Source: JAHDCJ01 sp039028895 (GTDB lineage Bacteria; Bacteroidota; Bacteroidia; Chitinophagales; Saprospiraceae). From it: a DNA stretch of 25,553 nucleotides. A program made the translations under genes and the position numbers. The stretch lies in contig JBCCHF010000064.1 in the NCBI GenBank assembly GCA_039028895.1, forward strand, positions 1-25,553, in the 5' to 3' direction. The notes below the pieces were generated by a model. It searched no databases. It saw nothing but the letters and a program-made list of their open reading frames with translations, and was not told where the DNA came from. Shown here one piece after another: positions 7,062-15,683 of the stretch; the stretch's first letter is position 1; every line of letters begins with the position of its first letter.

Positions 7062-8126
7062 ATGAGGTTCTTTCTTTTTATTCTGTTTCTTGTCGTCTTT
7101 CAGTTTTACTCTTTCGGGCAAACTCCTGTTTCTTTTCAGCAATTCAATAATGATATAAACGCTATTATCGCTTCCGCAAAAAAAATGGTGGAAGCTCAAA
7201 ACGGCTATGTCGATATTGCAGGAGAACCTTATAAAAACGAAATTGGGACACTTGAATTCTATACAAAGGATCTGAATCTTCCAGCATATTGTTCATCCGC
7301 AACAAATTTGGAACGTGCCTGGATAAACGTGGCCATCCAGATTGAAGATTCTGGCGAAATGGCAACGAAAAAGAATATTACCGATGCCATACAAAATGTC
7401 ATTGGCCCTTACCTCGAAAGTATTGGTTATAGTTTTGATGAATCTTTAAGCTGTTATATAATCGAGCAGGGAGGCCAGGAACGTTGGACAAAAGTTGAGG
7501 TCCATGGAGACATTGATATCGAATTAACGATTACCACACAGCAGATAGATTTGGATTATTCAGATCCCGAATTACTGACCTTGTACCAGGTTGGACAGGA
7601 AGCCATTGCTGAAGCATCAGAAAATGCAGAACCCATTCGGATTGATTGTAGTGCTGATATCGCAATCAAAAATAAAACAACAATTGTCAAAGCTGTTCTT
7701 GAAGCTTTAGATGCTGATTCTAATCTTGAATCGGTAAAGGGAGATGCTTTGGAAATAGAAAAATTCGATTGTAATTTTTCCTTACCGGAATGTATTGGAT
7801 GTGAAGTATCAAAAGTAAAACATACTTGGAATCAATTGATAACACTTAATTTCAATAATTCTGGAGAAGTCAACAATACCTATGAAAAACTCTTGCGCAA
7901 TTTGGATTCAAAGTTGCGGAAACTGAAATTTGAAAAGGATGCGAAAAGCATAAATGATAATCAACTTACCTGGACCAAACTGTCTGATGATTCATTTATG
8001 CAAAAAGGTGATTATAAGATTAAAGTTGCAACTATAACCGATAGTGTAAAACTAAACCTATATCATTTCGAGGAATTCAGCAAATTGGTGATTATCGTGG
8101 AACGGGGTAAAACCAGTCTTTTCTAA
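7062..8126 (+). CDS. Secreted protein of unknown function
   Basis: The product is 354 residues with a Sec signal peptide (MRFFLFILFLVVFQFYSFG, likely cleavage near Gly19-Gln20). I do not recognise the rest. It is rich in acidic residues, with six or more cysteines, including CNFSLPECIGCE at about residues 238-249, that could form disulfides in the periplasm. Two stretches look like repeats of a small alpha/beta unit (AIIASAKKMVEAQNG near 36-50 and the region around QNVIGPYLESIGYSFDESLS), but I cannot link them to a family. No lipobox and no type IX tail are seen. A strong palindrome sits just ahead of its start. It is followed by the Rieske protein 93 bp downstream on the same strand. Confidence 0.6.
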   Translation: MRFFLFILFLVVFQFYSFGQTPVSFQQFNNDINAIIASAKKMVEAQNGYVDIAGEPYKNEIGTLEFYTKDLNLPAYCSSATNLERAWINVAIQIEDSGEMATKKNITDAIQNVIGPYLESIGYSFDESLSCYIIEQGGQERWTKVEVHGDIDIELTITTQQIDLDYSDPELLTLYQVGQEAIAEASENAEPIRIDCSADIAIKNKTTIVKAVLEALDADSNLESVKGDALEIEKFDCNFSLPECIGCEVSKVKHTWNQLITLNFNNSGEVNNTYEKLLRNLDSKLRKLKFEKDAKSINDNQLTWTKLSDDSFMQKGDYKIKVATITDSVKLNLYHFEEFSKLVIIVERGKTSLF

Positions 8127-8219
8127 GCGCTAAATTGATATCTGGCTCGTTTGACAATATAGATCATTTCGAATCTAGCTATAAATCAGAATATTCATAA
8201 AATGCCTTAACTTGAAACT

Positions 8220-9080
8220 ATGACGATTATCAATTTCATCATAGATCTGCTCAGGCGTCTTATCCCCTCTTTCAACAATAATCTGGCTCATATAGTGACT
8301 TACACCAGGGAACTCCCGATCAACCTCGATCGCATGTATGAAAATGCACTGGATTGGGAGCACTTACCATTTTTGCATAGTTCGACATTTTCCTTTATCG
8401 AAAAAATAGATGCCGGCGACTGGGGCTGGCGGGCAAAAGCTGCTTTACACCCCAAGTCCTTCATGACCACAATGGTGATCGAGTTAAGATTGGACAAAAC
8501 CAAAAACCGATGGATCACGAAAACCCATTCAGGTCTTGGAAAAGGCACTGAAATCTGGACGCATGCCATCCCACTCGGAGATAACAAGATCAAAGTGATT
8601 GTCGATTTTTATGTTCCAAAGTTCCCCCGATTCCTGAAGTCGATGTATGCTCAACAGTATACCGATCTTTATGCCCAACTTTACGATGAAGACCTTTGGA
8701 TGATGGCAGATCGGCAAGCTCAATTAGATAATTTAACTGCTTCGAAATTGAGCACTACTCAAACATCAATGGTGCTCGGTAAATTGGAAGACATCCGGGC
8801 CAAATTGCCTTACACTTTCAAGTTCAATAATCAGTCATTTCGATTAGTGAATCTTAATGGTCAGATGTTCGCCCATTCAATGACCTGCCCGCATATGCTG
8901 GGGCCGCTTAACGACGCGGATATTCAAAATGGAATCCTGGTATGCCCATGGCACGGTTACGAATTTGATCTTAAAACAAGGGAATGTGTTAGTGGTCAAA
9001 AATGTAAAATGGCACCTGCTCCGAAAGTAAAAATTGATAAAAAGAAAAACGAGATTTTGGTATTAACTCTGCATAATTAA
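8220..9080 (+). CDS. Rieske [2Fe-2S] oxygenase-like protein with permuted domain order
   Basis: The product is 286 residues with no signal peptide. The C-terminal domain (about 195-286) has a full Rieske cluster site, Cys223-x-His225 and Cys242-x-x-His245, 16 residues apart (TCPHMLGPL and LVCPWHGYEFD). The N-terminal domain contains D45-x2-H48-x4-H53 in NALDWEHLPFLHSSTF. That is the same spacing as Asp205/His208/His213, the bridging Asp and iron ligands of naphthalene dioxygenase, and an acidic cluster D156-E157-D158 could supply the third iron ligand. Ring-hydroxylating oxygenases normally run Rieske first, catalytic second, in 400-450 residues; here the order is reversed and the protein is much shorter. 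It is probably an oxygenase acting on an unknown substrate and needing separate electron donors, none of which is nearby. Confidence 0.8.
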   Translation: MTIINFIIDLLRRLIPSFNNNLAHIVTYTRELPINLDRMYENALDWEHLPFLHSSTFSFIEKIDAGDWGWRAKAALHPKSFMTTMVIELRLDKTKNRWITKTHSGLGKGTEIWTHAIPLGDNKIKVIVDFYVPKFPRFLKSMYAQQYTDLYAQLYDEDLWMMADRQAQLDNLTASKLSTTQTSMVLGKLEDIRAKLPYTFKFNNQSFRLVNLNGQMFAHSMTCPHMLGPLNDADIQNGILVCPWHGYEFDLKTRECVSGQKCKMAPAPKVKIDKKKNEILVLTLHN

Positions 9081-9102
9081 TAAACCTCTCTGGTTTGCTC
9101 AT

Positions 9103-9642
9103 TTACCAATTTTCAAACTCAATGGCATACTGGTTTTCAGGAACCCATTTACCATGTTTTTTGAAACCTTGTTCGATAAATTTCACGAAAGTCATCCTGT
9201 TTTTCTGCAGTACTTTTTCGCTGGCTTTATTCCAGGTGGCATGACAGGCCTCAATCCTTCTTGCTTCTAGTTGTTCGAAACCAAACTTAACGATTATCGC
9301 CAGCGCTTCAGTCATGATACCTTTTCCCCAATGCGCAGGATGGGTCCAAAATCCGACATCCCAAACCTTATCTTCTTTGGTTTTGCGAATAGAAATTCTG
9401 CCAAGGAAATCTTCCGTTTCTTTCCGCTCAATTGTAAAACTATAAGCTTCTCCAATTTCCCATGCTTGGATGGTTCGGTGGTAGGGCGCTATTAATTCAG
9501 ATTTGTCTTTTGGCGGCTCCCAAAGCATACCATCATTAAACCCCGGAAACCTGGTGGCTGAAAAGGTAGATTCAATATCATCAAGAGAAGGAATTCGCAG
9601 ATGGAGATTTTCACTTTTTAGGATTGTTGTCTTTGAAATCAT
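9103..9642 (-). CDS. GNAT family N-acetyltransferase (RimJ/RimL-like)
   Basis: The product is 179 residues, the usual size. It has the RimJ/RimL-type start (LKSENLHLRIPSLDDIE), a central beta strand pair ending in WDVGFWTHPAHWGKGIMTEAL (about 94-114), where W-G-K-G (105-108) is the acetyl-CoA pyrophosphate loop, and the following helix and strand RRIEACHATWNKASEKVLQKNRMTFV, which is typical of this subgroup. It transfers acetyl from acetyl-CoA to an amine, often a protein N-terminus or small molecule; the acceptor is unknown. It is convergent with the Rieske gene, the stops being 22 bp apart, and its 5' side faces the MITE-like element. Confidence 0.9.
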   Translation of the reverse strand: MISKTTILKSENLHLRIPSLDDIESTFSATRFPGFNDGMLWEPPKDKSELIAPYHRTIQAWEIGEAYSFTIERKETEDFLGRISIRKTKEDKVWDVGFWTHPAHWGKGIMTEALAIIVKFGFEQLEARRIEACHATWNKASEKVLQKNRMTFVKFIEQGFKKHGKWVPENQYAIEFENW

Positions 9643-9686
9643 ACTTTAAGAACTGAGCTTCGCTTCAGAAAATTCCAAACAGGCCC

Positions 9687-9852
9687 TAGAAGCTGTCTCA
9701 AAAATATACTTTGGGTTTGAATTGGGCCTTTTGAAACCATATTTCGTTTCAAAAAGCTTTGCGTAGCATACGGCTATGCGCAGTTTTTGCGCCTCATCTG
9801 ATTTCAAAATTCCTCATTTCAACAATCAAAATCATTTTTGAGACAGCTTCTA
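9687..9852. mobile_element. 166-bp MITE-like element with 19-bp perfect terminal inverted repeats
   Basis: TAGAAGCTGTCTCAAAAAT (9687-9705) is exactly repeated in inverted form at 9834-9852. The interior has no open frame of note and includes a hairpin-forming core (GCATA CGGC TATGC near 9770). Size, perfect ends and lack of a gene fit a miniature element mobilised by a transposase elsewhere in the genome. Clear target duplications were not found: the bases outside both ends do not match obviously, apart from TA at the ends themselves. It sits between the start of the acetyltransferase and the terminator of the YeaQ-like gene. Confidence 0.75.
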
Positions 9853-9854
9853 AT

Positions 9855-9892
9855 AAAAAAGGATCAGCATGGCGATTTCCATACTGATCCTT
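9855..9892 (-). terminator. Rho-independent terminator of the YeaQ-like gene
   Basis: On the minus strand AAGGATCAGTATGG and CCATGCTGATCCTT form a 14-bp stem with one G-U pair and a 6-nt loop, followed by six T. It lies 20 bp after the stop codon, and its T tract abuts the right end of the MITE-like element (9852). Confidence 0.9.
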
Positions 9893-9911
9893 CCTTAGTG
9901 CCTGGCAGGAC

Positions 9912-10163
9912 TTATTTCTTGAAAAAGCCAGCTACAAAAATTACCACTACTGCACCTACGACAGCCGTAATTAAAGAACCGACAAGGCCAGCACCAGCAG
10001 AAATGCCGAGGACGCCAAAAAGCCACCCTCCTACGACTCCACCAATAATGCCTAAAATAATGTTCCACAACAAACCAAAACCGCCTCCTTTCATTAGTTG
10101 GCCTGCGAGCCATCCTGCTACTGCACCAACAGCGAGAAAAATTAATAAGCTTGTTAAATCCAT
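9912..10163 (-). CDS. GlsB/YeaQ/YmgE family membrane protein
   Basis: The product is 83 residues, the family's usual length, with three glycine-rich membrane segments: TSLLIFLAVGAVAGWLAGQLM (about 4-24), LLWNIILGIIGGVVGGWLFGVLG (31-53) and LITAVVGAVVVIFVAGFF (64-81). GWLAGQLMKGGGFGLLWNIILGIIGGVVGGWL is the family signature, formerly called transglycosylase-associated. Such small proteins are often induced by stress, and no enzymatic activity is established. It is monocistronic here, with its own terminator. The overlapping frames on both strands are shadows. Confidence 0.92.
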   Translation of the reverse strand: MDLTSLLIFLAVGAVAGWLAGQLMKGGGFGLLWNIILGIIGGVVGGWLFGVLGISAGAGLVGSLITAVVGAVVVIFVAGFFKK

Positions 10164-10349
10164 GATAATTAGGTTTTGTTTATGTTTTGACTTGGTTTTT
10201 GACTAACGGTCACATAAGATTCATACTAATATAAAAAACTCAATGCTTACGGGCCCCATTTTTTTGAACTTTCTAACGAACATTGAGATTGACTTGTTAC
10301 TATATGTATATTGCCTATTTTTTACGAATAACTAAAACAGCGCTCACCA

Positions 10350-11006
10350 ATGCAAGCTCAATTATCTCTTATCTTTCTAATTGCTATCCTCGTATCTTCT
10401 TGTACACCTTCCATTACAAAGATCATTACCGAACAAAACCCAGGAGAAGCCATTATCCAATCTGCTGACGGAAGTCATAGTGAAGCTATGTCGGTAAAGG
10501 ATGCTTTCACAAAATTGAAGAGCAATGAAAAAATGTACATCGCATCAGGAAGGGTAGAATTATTCGAACCGCTAGAAATAGAAAACCTCGAAAATATTCA
10601 GATCATTGGTATTAATACCCATTTAGTGGCCAAGATCGACATGCCTGTCATTACCTTCCGGGATGTCAATTCCGTTTCTCTTGAAAACCTGCTGGTCGTT
10701 CATGAAATTGGTGAATGGTGTGCCCAAAATTGTGTCGAATTCTATCGAGCTTCTGACATTGACATCAATAATTGCAAATTCGATGGTTCCGGCTATTTTG
10801 GCCTCGCTTTAACCAATGTCACCACCGCTGATATCAAGAACAGTGCTTTCTACAACTGCGAATATGGCTTGGCCACCTGGAATTGCGAGGATATCTCCGT
10901 AAAAGACAGTGAATTCGCAAAAAATCGCGCACAAGACGTCATGGAAAACGGAGAAGGCCAAATTATCAATAACTACAAATCAGACAACACCTTCGACAAC
11001 AAATAA
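10350..11006 (+). CDS. Beta-helix repeat lipoprotein
   Basis: The product is 218 residues, with a signal peptide and lipobox LVSSC ending at Cys18. Residues about 60-210 show the rhythm of right-handed parallel beta-helix turns: LENIQIIGINTHLVAK, VITFRDVNSVSLENLLVV, VEFYRASDIDINNCKFDGSG, LALTNVTTADIKNSAFYNCEYG, NCEDISVKDSEFAKN. Each turn carries the Asn/Cys-rich ladder seen in NosD and pectate-lyase-like folds. No catalytic residues can be assigned; carbohydrate binding or lysis are the usual roles for relatives. It is shorter than most lyases of this fold. It is flanked by non-coding gaps of 186 and 371 bp and seems to be a single transcription unit. Confidence 0.78.
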   Translation: MQAQLSLIFLIAILVSSCTPSITKIITEQNPGEAIIQSADGSHSEAMSVKDAFTKLKSNEKMYIASGRVELFEPLEIENLENIQIIGINTHLVAKIDMPVITFRDVNSVSLENLLVVHEIGEWCAQNCVEFYRASDIDINNCKFDGSGYFGLALTNVTTADIKNSAFYNCEYGLATWNCEDISVKDSEFAKNRAQDVMENGEGQIINNYKSDNTFDNK

Positions 11007-11377
11007 CTTACTGGTTTTCAAAGTAATATGGGGTTCCACCTTGTGCCCCGACATTCCACCATAATAAAAGAAGGTAAAGCCAGCGAAATCCTGCCTTATC
11101 CGAAAAATCCTCTTTAATCCCGGTCAAACTTGATTTTCTGCTAATTTTCTGGCATTTTCGTATACTGACGAAGCCTCAAATCGAGGGTTTGTTTTCATTA
11201 GCATCAACATCCAAATTACTATCTTCTACCACACCCAACCCCTCAAAAGCCAAAAACTAGCGCTTTTTGGAAGCGTTAGCCTTTTGTTAAAACACCTTTA
11301 TTTGCAATCTTTTAGCCAAATATTCAGTTCCTTTACAAGGAATTGTGTCTTGGACTAAGACGTGCAAAAACTAGTTA
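11007..11377 (+). other. Intergenic region before the DUF4175 operon
   Basis: There is no credible gene in these 371 bp. A hairpin of nine pairs (CTAGCGCTT at 11257-11265 with AAGCGTTAG at 11271-11279, one G-U, 5-nt loop) is followed by CCTTTTG and could be a weak terminator. TTTATTTG at 11297-11304 is one base off the Bacteroidota -7 element TAnnTTTG, but its -33 partner is poor. No tRNA or riboswitch signature was seen. Confidence 0.5.
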
Positions 11378-14300
11378 ATGATGGCAGTGCAAAAAGACAA
11401 TTACCAGCTACTTATTGAAAAACTTGATCAGTTTATACGGAAGTTTTACGTTAATCAACTCATTCGCGGAACGCTTTACAGTGTAGGCCTCGTACTCCTG
11501 CTTTTCCTGGCAATCACCATTTTAGAGCATTTTTTCTTCTTTTCTACTGGTGTCCGCAAATTAATGTTCTTCTCATTTTTAGGTATTAGCGGTTTGGCCC
11601 TGACCGGATGGGTGGCCCTACCATTGATGCATTATTTCCGTTTGGGAAAAGTCATTTCGCATGAATATGCTGCTGATATTATTGGCAATCATTTCACGGA
11701 AGTGAAAGATAAGTTGCTCAATATTTTGCAGCTGAAACACCAGTCTTACGATGTTGTCAGTGCTGATCTTGTACGTGCATCGATTAATCAGAAAATTGGT
11801 GAACTCGAGCCTGTCCCATTCAAAGCTGCTATTAATCTCAATCAAAATCGCCAGCACCTCAAGTATGCAGTTCCGCCATTATTACTACTCATGATTCTTT
11901 TGTTTGCGGCACCAAATCTTATTCCTTCAAGTACTGCAAGACTCATTAATAATAATCGCAACTTTGAACGCCCAGCTCCTTTCAGTTTTACTGTTGAAAA
12001 TAATGATTTGACTGTCGTCCAATACGATGACTACAACCTTGATGTCAAAGTCAATGCTAACGAAGTTGGTGGTGGACTTCCTAATGAAGTATTCATTATC
12101 GTCGACAATTACCAGTATAAACTTGTAAAAAATAGTCCTTCTTCTTTCACTTATAAATTCAGCAAGGTCGCCAAGGAAACCCGCTTCAACCTGACCGCAA
12201 GTGGATTCGATTCTAAAGATTATGATCTTTCAGTGCTTAAAAAGCCCAATATTGTTGGTTTCGATATTCGCATTGATTATCCCGGTTATACCGGAAGGAA
12301 AGATGAGACCATTAGCAATATCGGTGACATCGTTGTACCAATAGGTACTAATCTTTCATGGGCCTTCTCCTCTGAAAATACAGATAATATTGACGTATTG
12401 TTCACTGGATCAAATGATCTTAAAGCAAGCGAAAGAGCTGGCAGTGAGTTATTTACCGTGAAACGTAGAGCACTTAAAAATGAAAATTACACAGTTTTTG
12501 TTTCCAACGAATTTCTGCCGAATGCTGATTCTGTAGCTTATGCGATTTCAGTCATTCCTGATTTGTATCCAACTATTAGTCTTGAGCAATTTGTTGACAG
12601 TACAGATGAAAAACTGATCTTTTTTGTCGGTGATGCTTCTGATGATTATGGTTTGAAATCCTTGTCGTTTAATTACCGGATTGAAGGCGAAGACCGCGAT
12701 CGCGAAAAACTGGAATCGACTCCGGTAGCATTTGCCAATGGAAAACAAAGCCAATATGATTACACCTGGGATATCCGCGAAATGCAACTTAATCCGGGGG
12801 ATAAAATTACTTACTATTTTGAAGTTTTTGATAATGATGCGGTCAATGGCAGCAAATCTTCCCGTACTAACATCATGTCTTATGCCATGCCTACAGTGGA
12901 GGAGTTTGAGCAAATGGAAGAAGAGAATAACGAAGAAATCAAAGACGAATTAGAAAAGTCGATTGAAGAAGCTCGCGAACTCCGCAAAGATCTCCGTGAC
13001 CTGAAAGATAAACTCATTCAGAAGAAAGACCTCGACTGGCAGGATCGTAAGGAAATTGAAAAGATGCTGGAGCGTCAAAAGGAACTGCAAGAGAACCTTG
13101 AAAACGCAAAGGACAATTTCAACGAAAACCAAAAGAACCAACAAGAGTTTGAGGAAACCAAAGAATCTATTCTTGAAAAACAAGAAAAAATAGAAAGTCT
13201 CTTCGAAGAACTCATGAGTGACGAGATGAAAGAACTCATGCAGAAGATCGAAGAATTACTCGATGAAATGTCAAGAGATGATGCTCTAATGGAGCTCGAA
13301 GACATGGAAATGAGCGATGAAGAGCTCGAAAAGGAACTAGATCGCCTATTAGAGTTGTTTAAAGAACTGGAACTCGAGCATCAACTCGAGCAAACTGTAG
13401 AAAAACTGGAAGAACTTGCTAAAGAGCAAGAAGAACTAAGTGAAGAGACAAAAGAAGCTGGAGAGCAGGCTGACGAAGAGAAACAGGAAGAGCTTGAGAA
13501 AAAGCAGGAAGAGCTCAATGAAGAGTTTGATAAGCTCCAGGAAGAAATGGAGAAGCTCGATGAAATGAATAAAGAGCTTGAAAGTCCTAAAGATCTTGGT
13601 GACCAGCAGGAACAATCTGAAGAAATTGAGCAAGACATGGAAAATAGCTCACAGGAACTTCAGCAACAGCAAAATAATAAAGCCTCTGAGTCTCAGAAAA
13701 AGGCCGCCCAGAAAATGCAGGATATGGCCCAGCAAATGAGAAGCCAAATGGCATCCGCTCAAATGGAACAGATGCAGGAGGATATTGAATCATTGCGCCA
13801 GTTACTGGAAAATCTGGTAGATCTTTCATTTGACCAGGAGGAGATAATGAAGAATATTCAACAATCGAATATCAATACACCTAACTACGTCAAACTGGTT
13901 CAGGAACAATATAAACTGAAAGATGATTTCAAACTGGTTGAAGATAGCCTCCAGGCATTAAGCAAAAGAGTTTTCCAGATTGAAGCTTTCGTTACTGAAA
14001 AAGTAACCGACGTTAAGAAGAACTTCAAACAAGGTCTTAAAGATCTGGAAGAGCGTAAAAAAGGTGCTGCAAACGTTCAGCAACAATATGCAATGACCGG
14101 TGTTAATGATCTGGCATTAATGTTGTCTGAAGTTATGGAGCAGATGCAACAACAAATGGCCAATTCGATGCCCGGAAGCCAAATGTGCCAGAAACCTGGT
14201 CAGGGTCAATCAGGCAAAGGAAAGGGTAAAGGCAAAATGAAACTAGGCGATATGCAACAACAGCTCAATGACCAGTTATCGAAGATGCAGGAAATGATGA

Positions 14301-14773
14301 AACAAGGCAAAATGCCTGGTGGAAAGAAGGGAAAGAATGGTATGAGTAAACAATTTGCCGAAATGGCTGCCAAGCAAGCCGCTATACGTAAAGCCTTGCA
14401 AGAGAAGGCAAAAGAAGCCCAGGAACAGGGCCAGGGAGACAAAGATCTCCAAAAGTTGATAGAAGAAATGGATAAAACCGAGACCGATCTGGTAAATAAG
14501 CGTCTAAGTAATGAGATGATGAAGCGTCAGCAAGAAATTATGACACGCTTACTCGAATCGGAACAGGCTCAGCGAGAAAGAGAATACGACGAAAAGAGAA
14601 AGTCTGAAATAGGGAAAGCTAAAGATCGAAAAATGCCGCCTTCATTAGAAGAATATATTAAGAAACGTGAAGCAGAGATTGAAATGTACAAAGCGGTATC
14701 CCCGGCGCTTAAGCCATACTACAAATCATTGGTGGAAGATTATTTCCAATCATTGCGCCGAGATAGCGAGTAA
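11378..14773 (+). CDS. DUF4175 family membrane/coiled-coil protein
   Basis: The product is 1131 residues. The N-terminal third has three membrane helices at about 31-50, 62-84 and 162-181, followed by beta-rich domains (about 195-500) resembling the extracytoplasmic part of DUF4175 proteins. From about residue 505 to 800 lies a very charged Glu/Lys/Gln coiled coil (runs such as EELAKEQEELSEETKEAGE). A Gln/Met-rich stretch, a Gly/Lys linker (GQSGKGKGKGKMK at about 945-957) and a charged C-terminal helical region follow. This architecture is known in Bacteroidota; the function is unproven, perhaps envelope organisation. It heads a plus-strand run with the RsbW-like ATPase 45 bp behind and ybeY, an arrangement I recall as common in the phylum. 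Serine- and phenylalanine-rich frames on the opposite strand are shadows of the coiled coil. Confidence 0.88.
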   Translation: MMAVQKDNYQLLIEKLDQFIRKFYVNQLIRGTLYSVGLVLLLFLAITILEHFFFFSTGVRKLMFFSFLGISGLALTGWVALPLMHYFRLGKVISHEYAADIIGNHFTEVKDKLLNILQLKHQSYDVVSADLVRASINQKIGELEPVPFKAAINLNQNRQHLKYAVPPLLLLMILLFAAPNLIPSSTARLINNNRNFERPAPFSFTVENNDLTVVQYDDYNLDVKVNANEVGGGLPNEVFIIVDNYQYKLVKNSPSSFTYKFSKVAKETRFNLTASGFDSKDYDLSVLKKPNIVGFDIRIDYPGYTGRKDETISNIGDIVVPIGTNLSWAFSSENTDNIDVLFTGSNDLKASERAGSELFTVKRRALKNENYTVFVSNEFLPNADSVAYAISVIPDLYPTISLEQFVDSTDEKLIFFVGDASDDYGLKSLSFNYRIEGEDRDREKLESTPVAFANGKQSQYDYTWDIREMQLNPGDKITYYFEVFDNDAVNGSKSSRTNIMSYAMPTVEEFEQMEEENNEEIKDELEKSIEEARELRKDLRDLKDKLIQKKDLDWQDRKEIEKMLERQKELQENLENAKDNFNENQKNQQEFEETKESILEKQEKIESLFEELMSDEMKELMQKIEELLDEMSRDDALMELEDMEMSDEELEKELDRLLELFKELELEHQLEQTVEKLEELAKEQEELSEETKEAGEQADEEKQEELEKKQEELNEEFDKLQEEMEKLDEMNKELESPKDLGDQQEQSEEIEQDMENSSQELQQQQNNKASESQKKAAQKMQDMAQQMRSQMASAQMEQMQEDIESLRQLLENLVDLSFDQEEIMKNIQQSNINTPNYVKLVQEQYKLKDDFKLVEDSLQALSKRVFQIEAFVTEKVTDVKKNFKQGLKDLEERKKGAANVQQQYAMTGVNDLALMLSEVMEQMQQQMANSMPGSQMCQKPGQGQSGKGKGKGKMKLGDMQQQLNDQLSKMQEMMKQGKMPGGKKGKNGMSKQFAEMAAKQAAIRKALQEKAKEAQEQGQGDKDLQKLIEEMDKTETDLVNKRLSNEMMKRQQEIMTRLLESEQAQREREYDEKRKSEIGKAKDRKMPPSLEEYIKKREAEIEMYKAVSPALKPYYKSLVEDYFQSLRRDSE

Positions 14774-14818
14774 TTTAAGTAAATTAGGTTTCAAGCTTTC
14801 ATTTAGAAATAGCTAGTA

Positions 14819-15229
14819 TTGCCAACTAACTCAAAAAATATCTTGCGACTAACAAGCAATCCTAAGAATATTGCTCGGGTTGAATCATTCCTCGCTAATG
14901 TTATCAAAGACTATAACATTAGCGAAGAAGTTTATGGAAACATGCTTATCAGCCTGACAGAAGCGGTAACCAATGCCATGATGCATGGGAATAAAGCCGA
15001 CGAGAAAAAAATTGTAAGAGTAACCCATCAAGCTCGCGAAAAACAACTTGTTTTCAAGATCAGTGATGAGGGCAAGGGCTTCAATCCTAATGATGTCCCT
15101 GATCCTACTGCACCTGAAAACTTGCTTAAATTGGGTGGTCGAGGCGTCTTCCTCATGCGAAAGCTTGCCGACAGGGTAAACTTCCTGAATAATGGAAGTA
15201 CAGTTGAAATTCAATTCCGACTTCGTTAA
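14819..15229 (+). CDS. RsbW/SpoIIAB-like ATP-binding (anti-sigma factor type) protein
   Basis: The product is 136 residues, the usual size for the HATPase_c_2 family. The GHKL signature is complete: N-box Glu48-Ala-Val-Thr-Asn52-Ala-Met-Met-His56-Gly, G1 box Asp83-Glu-Gly-Lys-Gly87, and G2 box Gly107-Arg-Gly109. Such proteins are serine kinases/anti-sigma factors that act on an STAS antagonist; no STAS or sigma gene is in the window, so the partner is unknown. The start is read as TTG at 14819, because the frame closes nine bases upstream (TAG at 14810) and no ATG exists before the N-box. It lies between DUF4175 and ybeY, with short gaps, and is probably co-transcribed. Confidence 0.88.
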   Translation: MPTNSKNILRLTSNPKNIARVESFLANVIKDYNISEEVYGNMLISLTEAVTNAMMHGNKADEKKIVRVTHQAREKQLVFKISDEGKGFNPNDVPDPTAPENLLKLGGRGVFLMRKLADRVNFLNNGSTVEIQFRLR

Positions 15230-15242
15230 CCCCTATCAATTA

Positions 15243-15683
15243 ATGGCCAATCAACAGCCATCAATTCAATTTCACAGCCAGGAGATTGTTTTCTCACTAC
15301 CAGATGAAGAACAAGTCGTTTCCTGGCTGAAATCTGTTATTGATGAAGAAGGCCAAATACTTACACACCTCAACTTTATTTTTTGTTCCGATGATTACCT
15401 GCTCAAGGTCAATCAGGAATATCTTAATCACGACTACTACACAGATGTCATCACTTTCCCACTTTCTGAAGATGAAATTGAAGGTGATATTTTCATCAGC
15501 GTAGATCGTGTGAGAGAAAATGCTATCAAAATCGGAGTGAGTGAGAAAAATGAACTTTTCAGAGTGATGGTTCACGGTGTACTTCATCTTCTTGGATTTG
15601 GTGATAAATCTGAAGAAGAAAAGGTCCAGATGACAAATATAGAAAATCACTATTTGAAGTCTGCGCCAACTTTAACAAATTAG
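15243..15683 (+). CDS. ybeY: Endoribonuclease YbeY (rRNA maturation factor)
   Basis: From the ATG at 15243 the product is 146 residues; an in-frame ATG at 15192 would overlap the ATPase gene and add a poor leader, so I prefer 15243. The metal site is HGVLHLLGFGDK: His111, His115 and, where proteobacterial enzymes have the third His, Asp121. I recall this as usual in Bacteroidota. Upstream is the conserved NHDYYTDVITFPL strand segment (62-74). YbeY is a zinc single-strand endoribonuclease active in 16S rRNA 3' maturation and ribosome quality control. It starts 13 bp after the ATPase stop and probably ends this operon. Confidence 0.9.
   Translation: MANQQPSIQFHSQEIVFSLPDEEQVVSWLKSVIDEEGQILTHLNFIFCSDDYLLKVNQEYLNHDYYTDVITFPLSEDEIEGDIFISVDRVRENAIKIGVSEKNELFRVMVHGVLHLLGFGDKSEEEKVQMTNIENHYLKSAPTLTN

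Noticed and set aside
9838..10206. Pro/Thr-rich plus-strand frame over the YeaQ-like gene
   Set aside because: It is the antisense reading of a GlsB/YeaQ protein and starts inside the MITE-like element.
11041..11377. tRNA or small RNA gene in the gap before DUF4175
   Set aside because: No T-loop (GTTC-RA) signature, no cloverleaf pairing seen by eye; only one weak hairpin.
13075..13638. Serine- and phenylalanine-rich minus-strand open frames
   Set aside because: They are reverse reads of the Glu/Lys-rich coiled coil of the DUF4175 gene, with no independent start signals.
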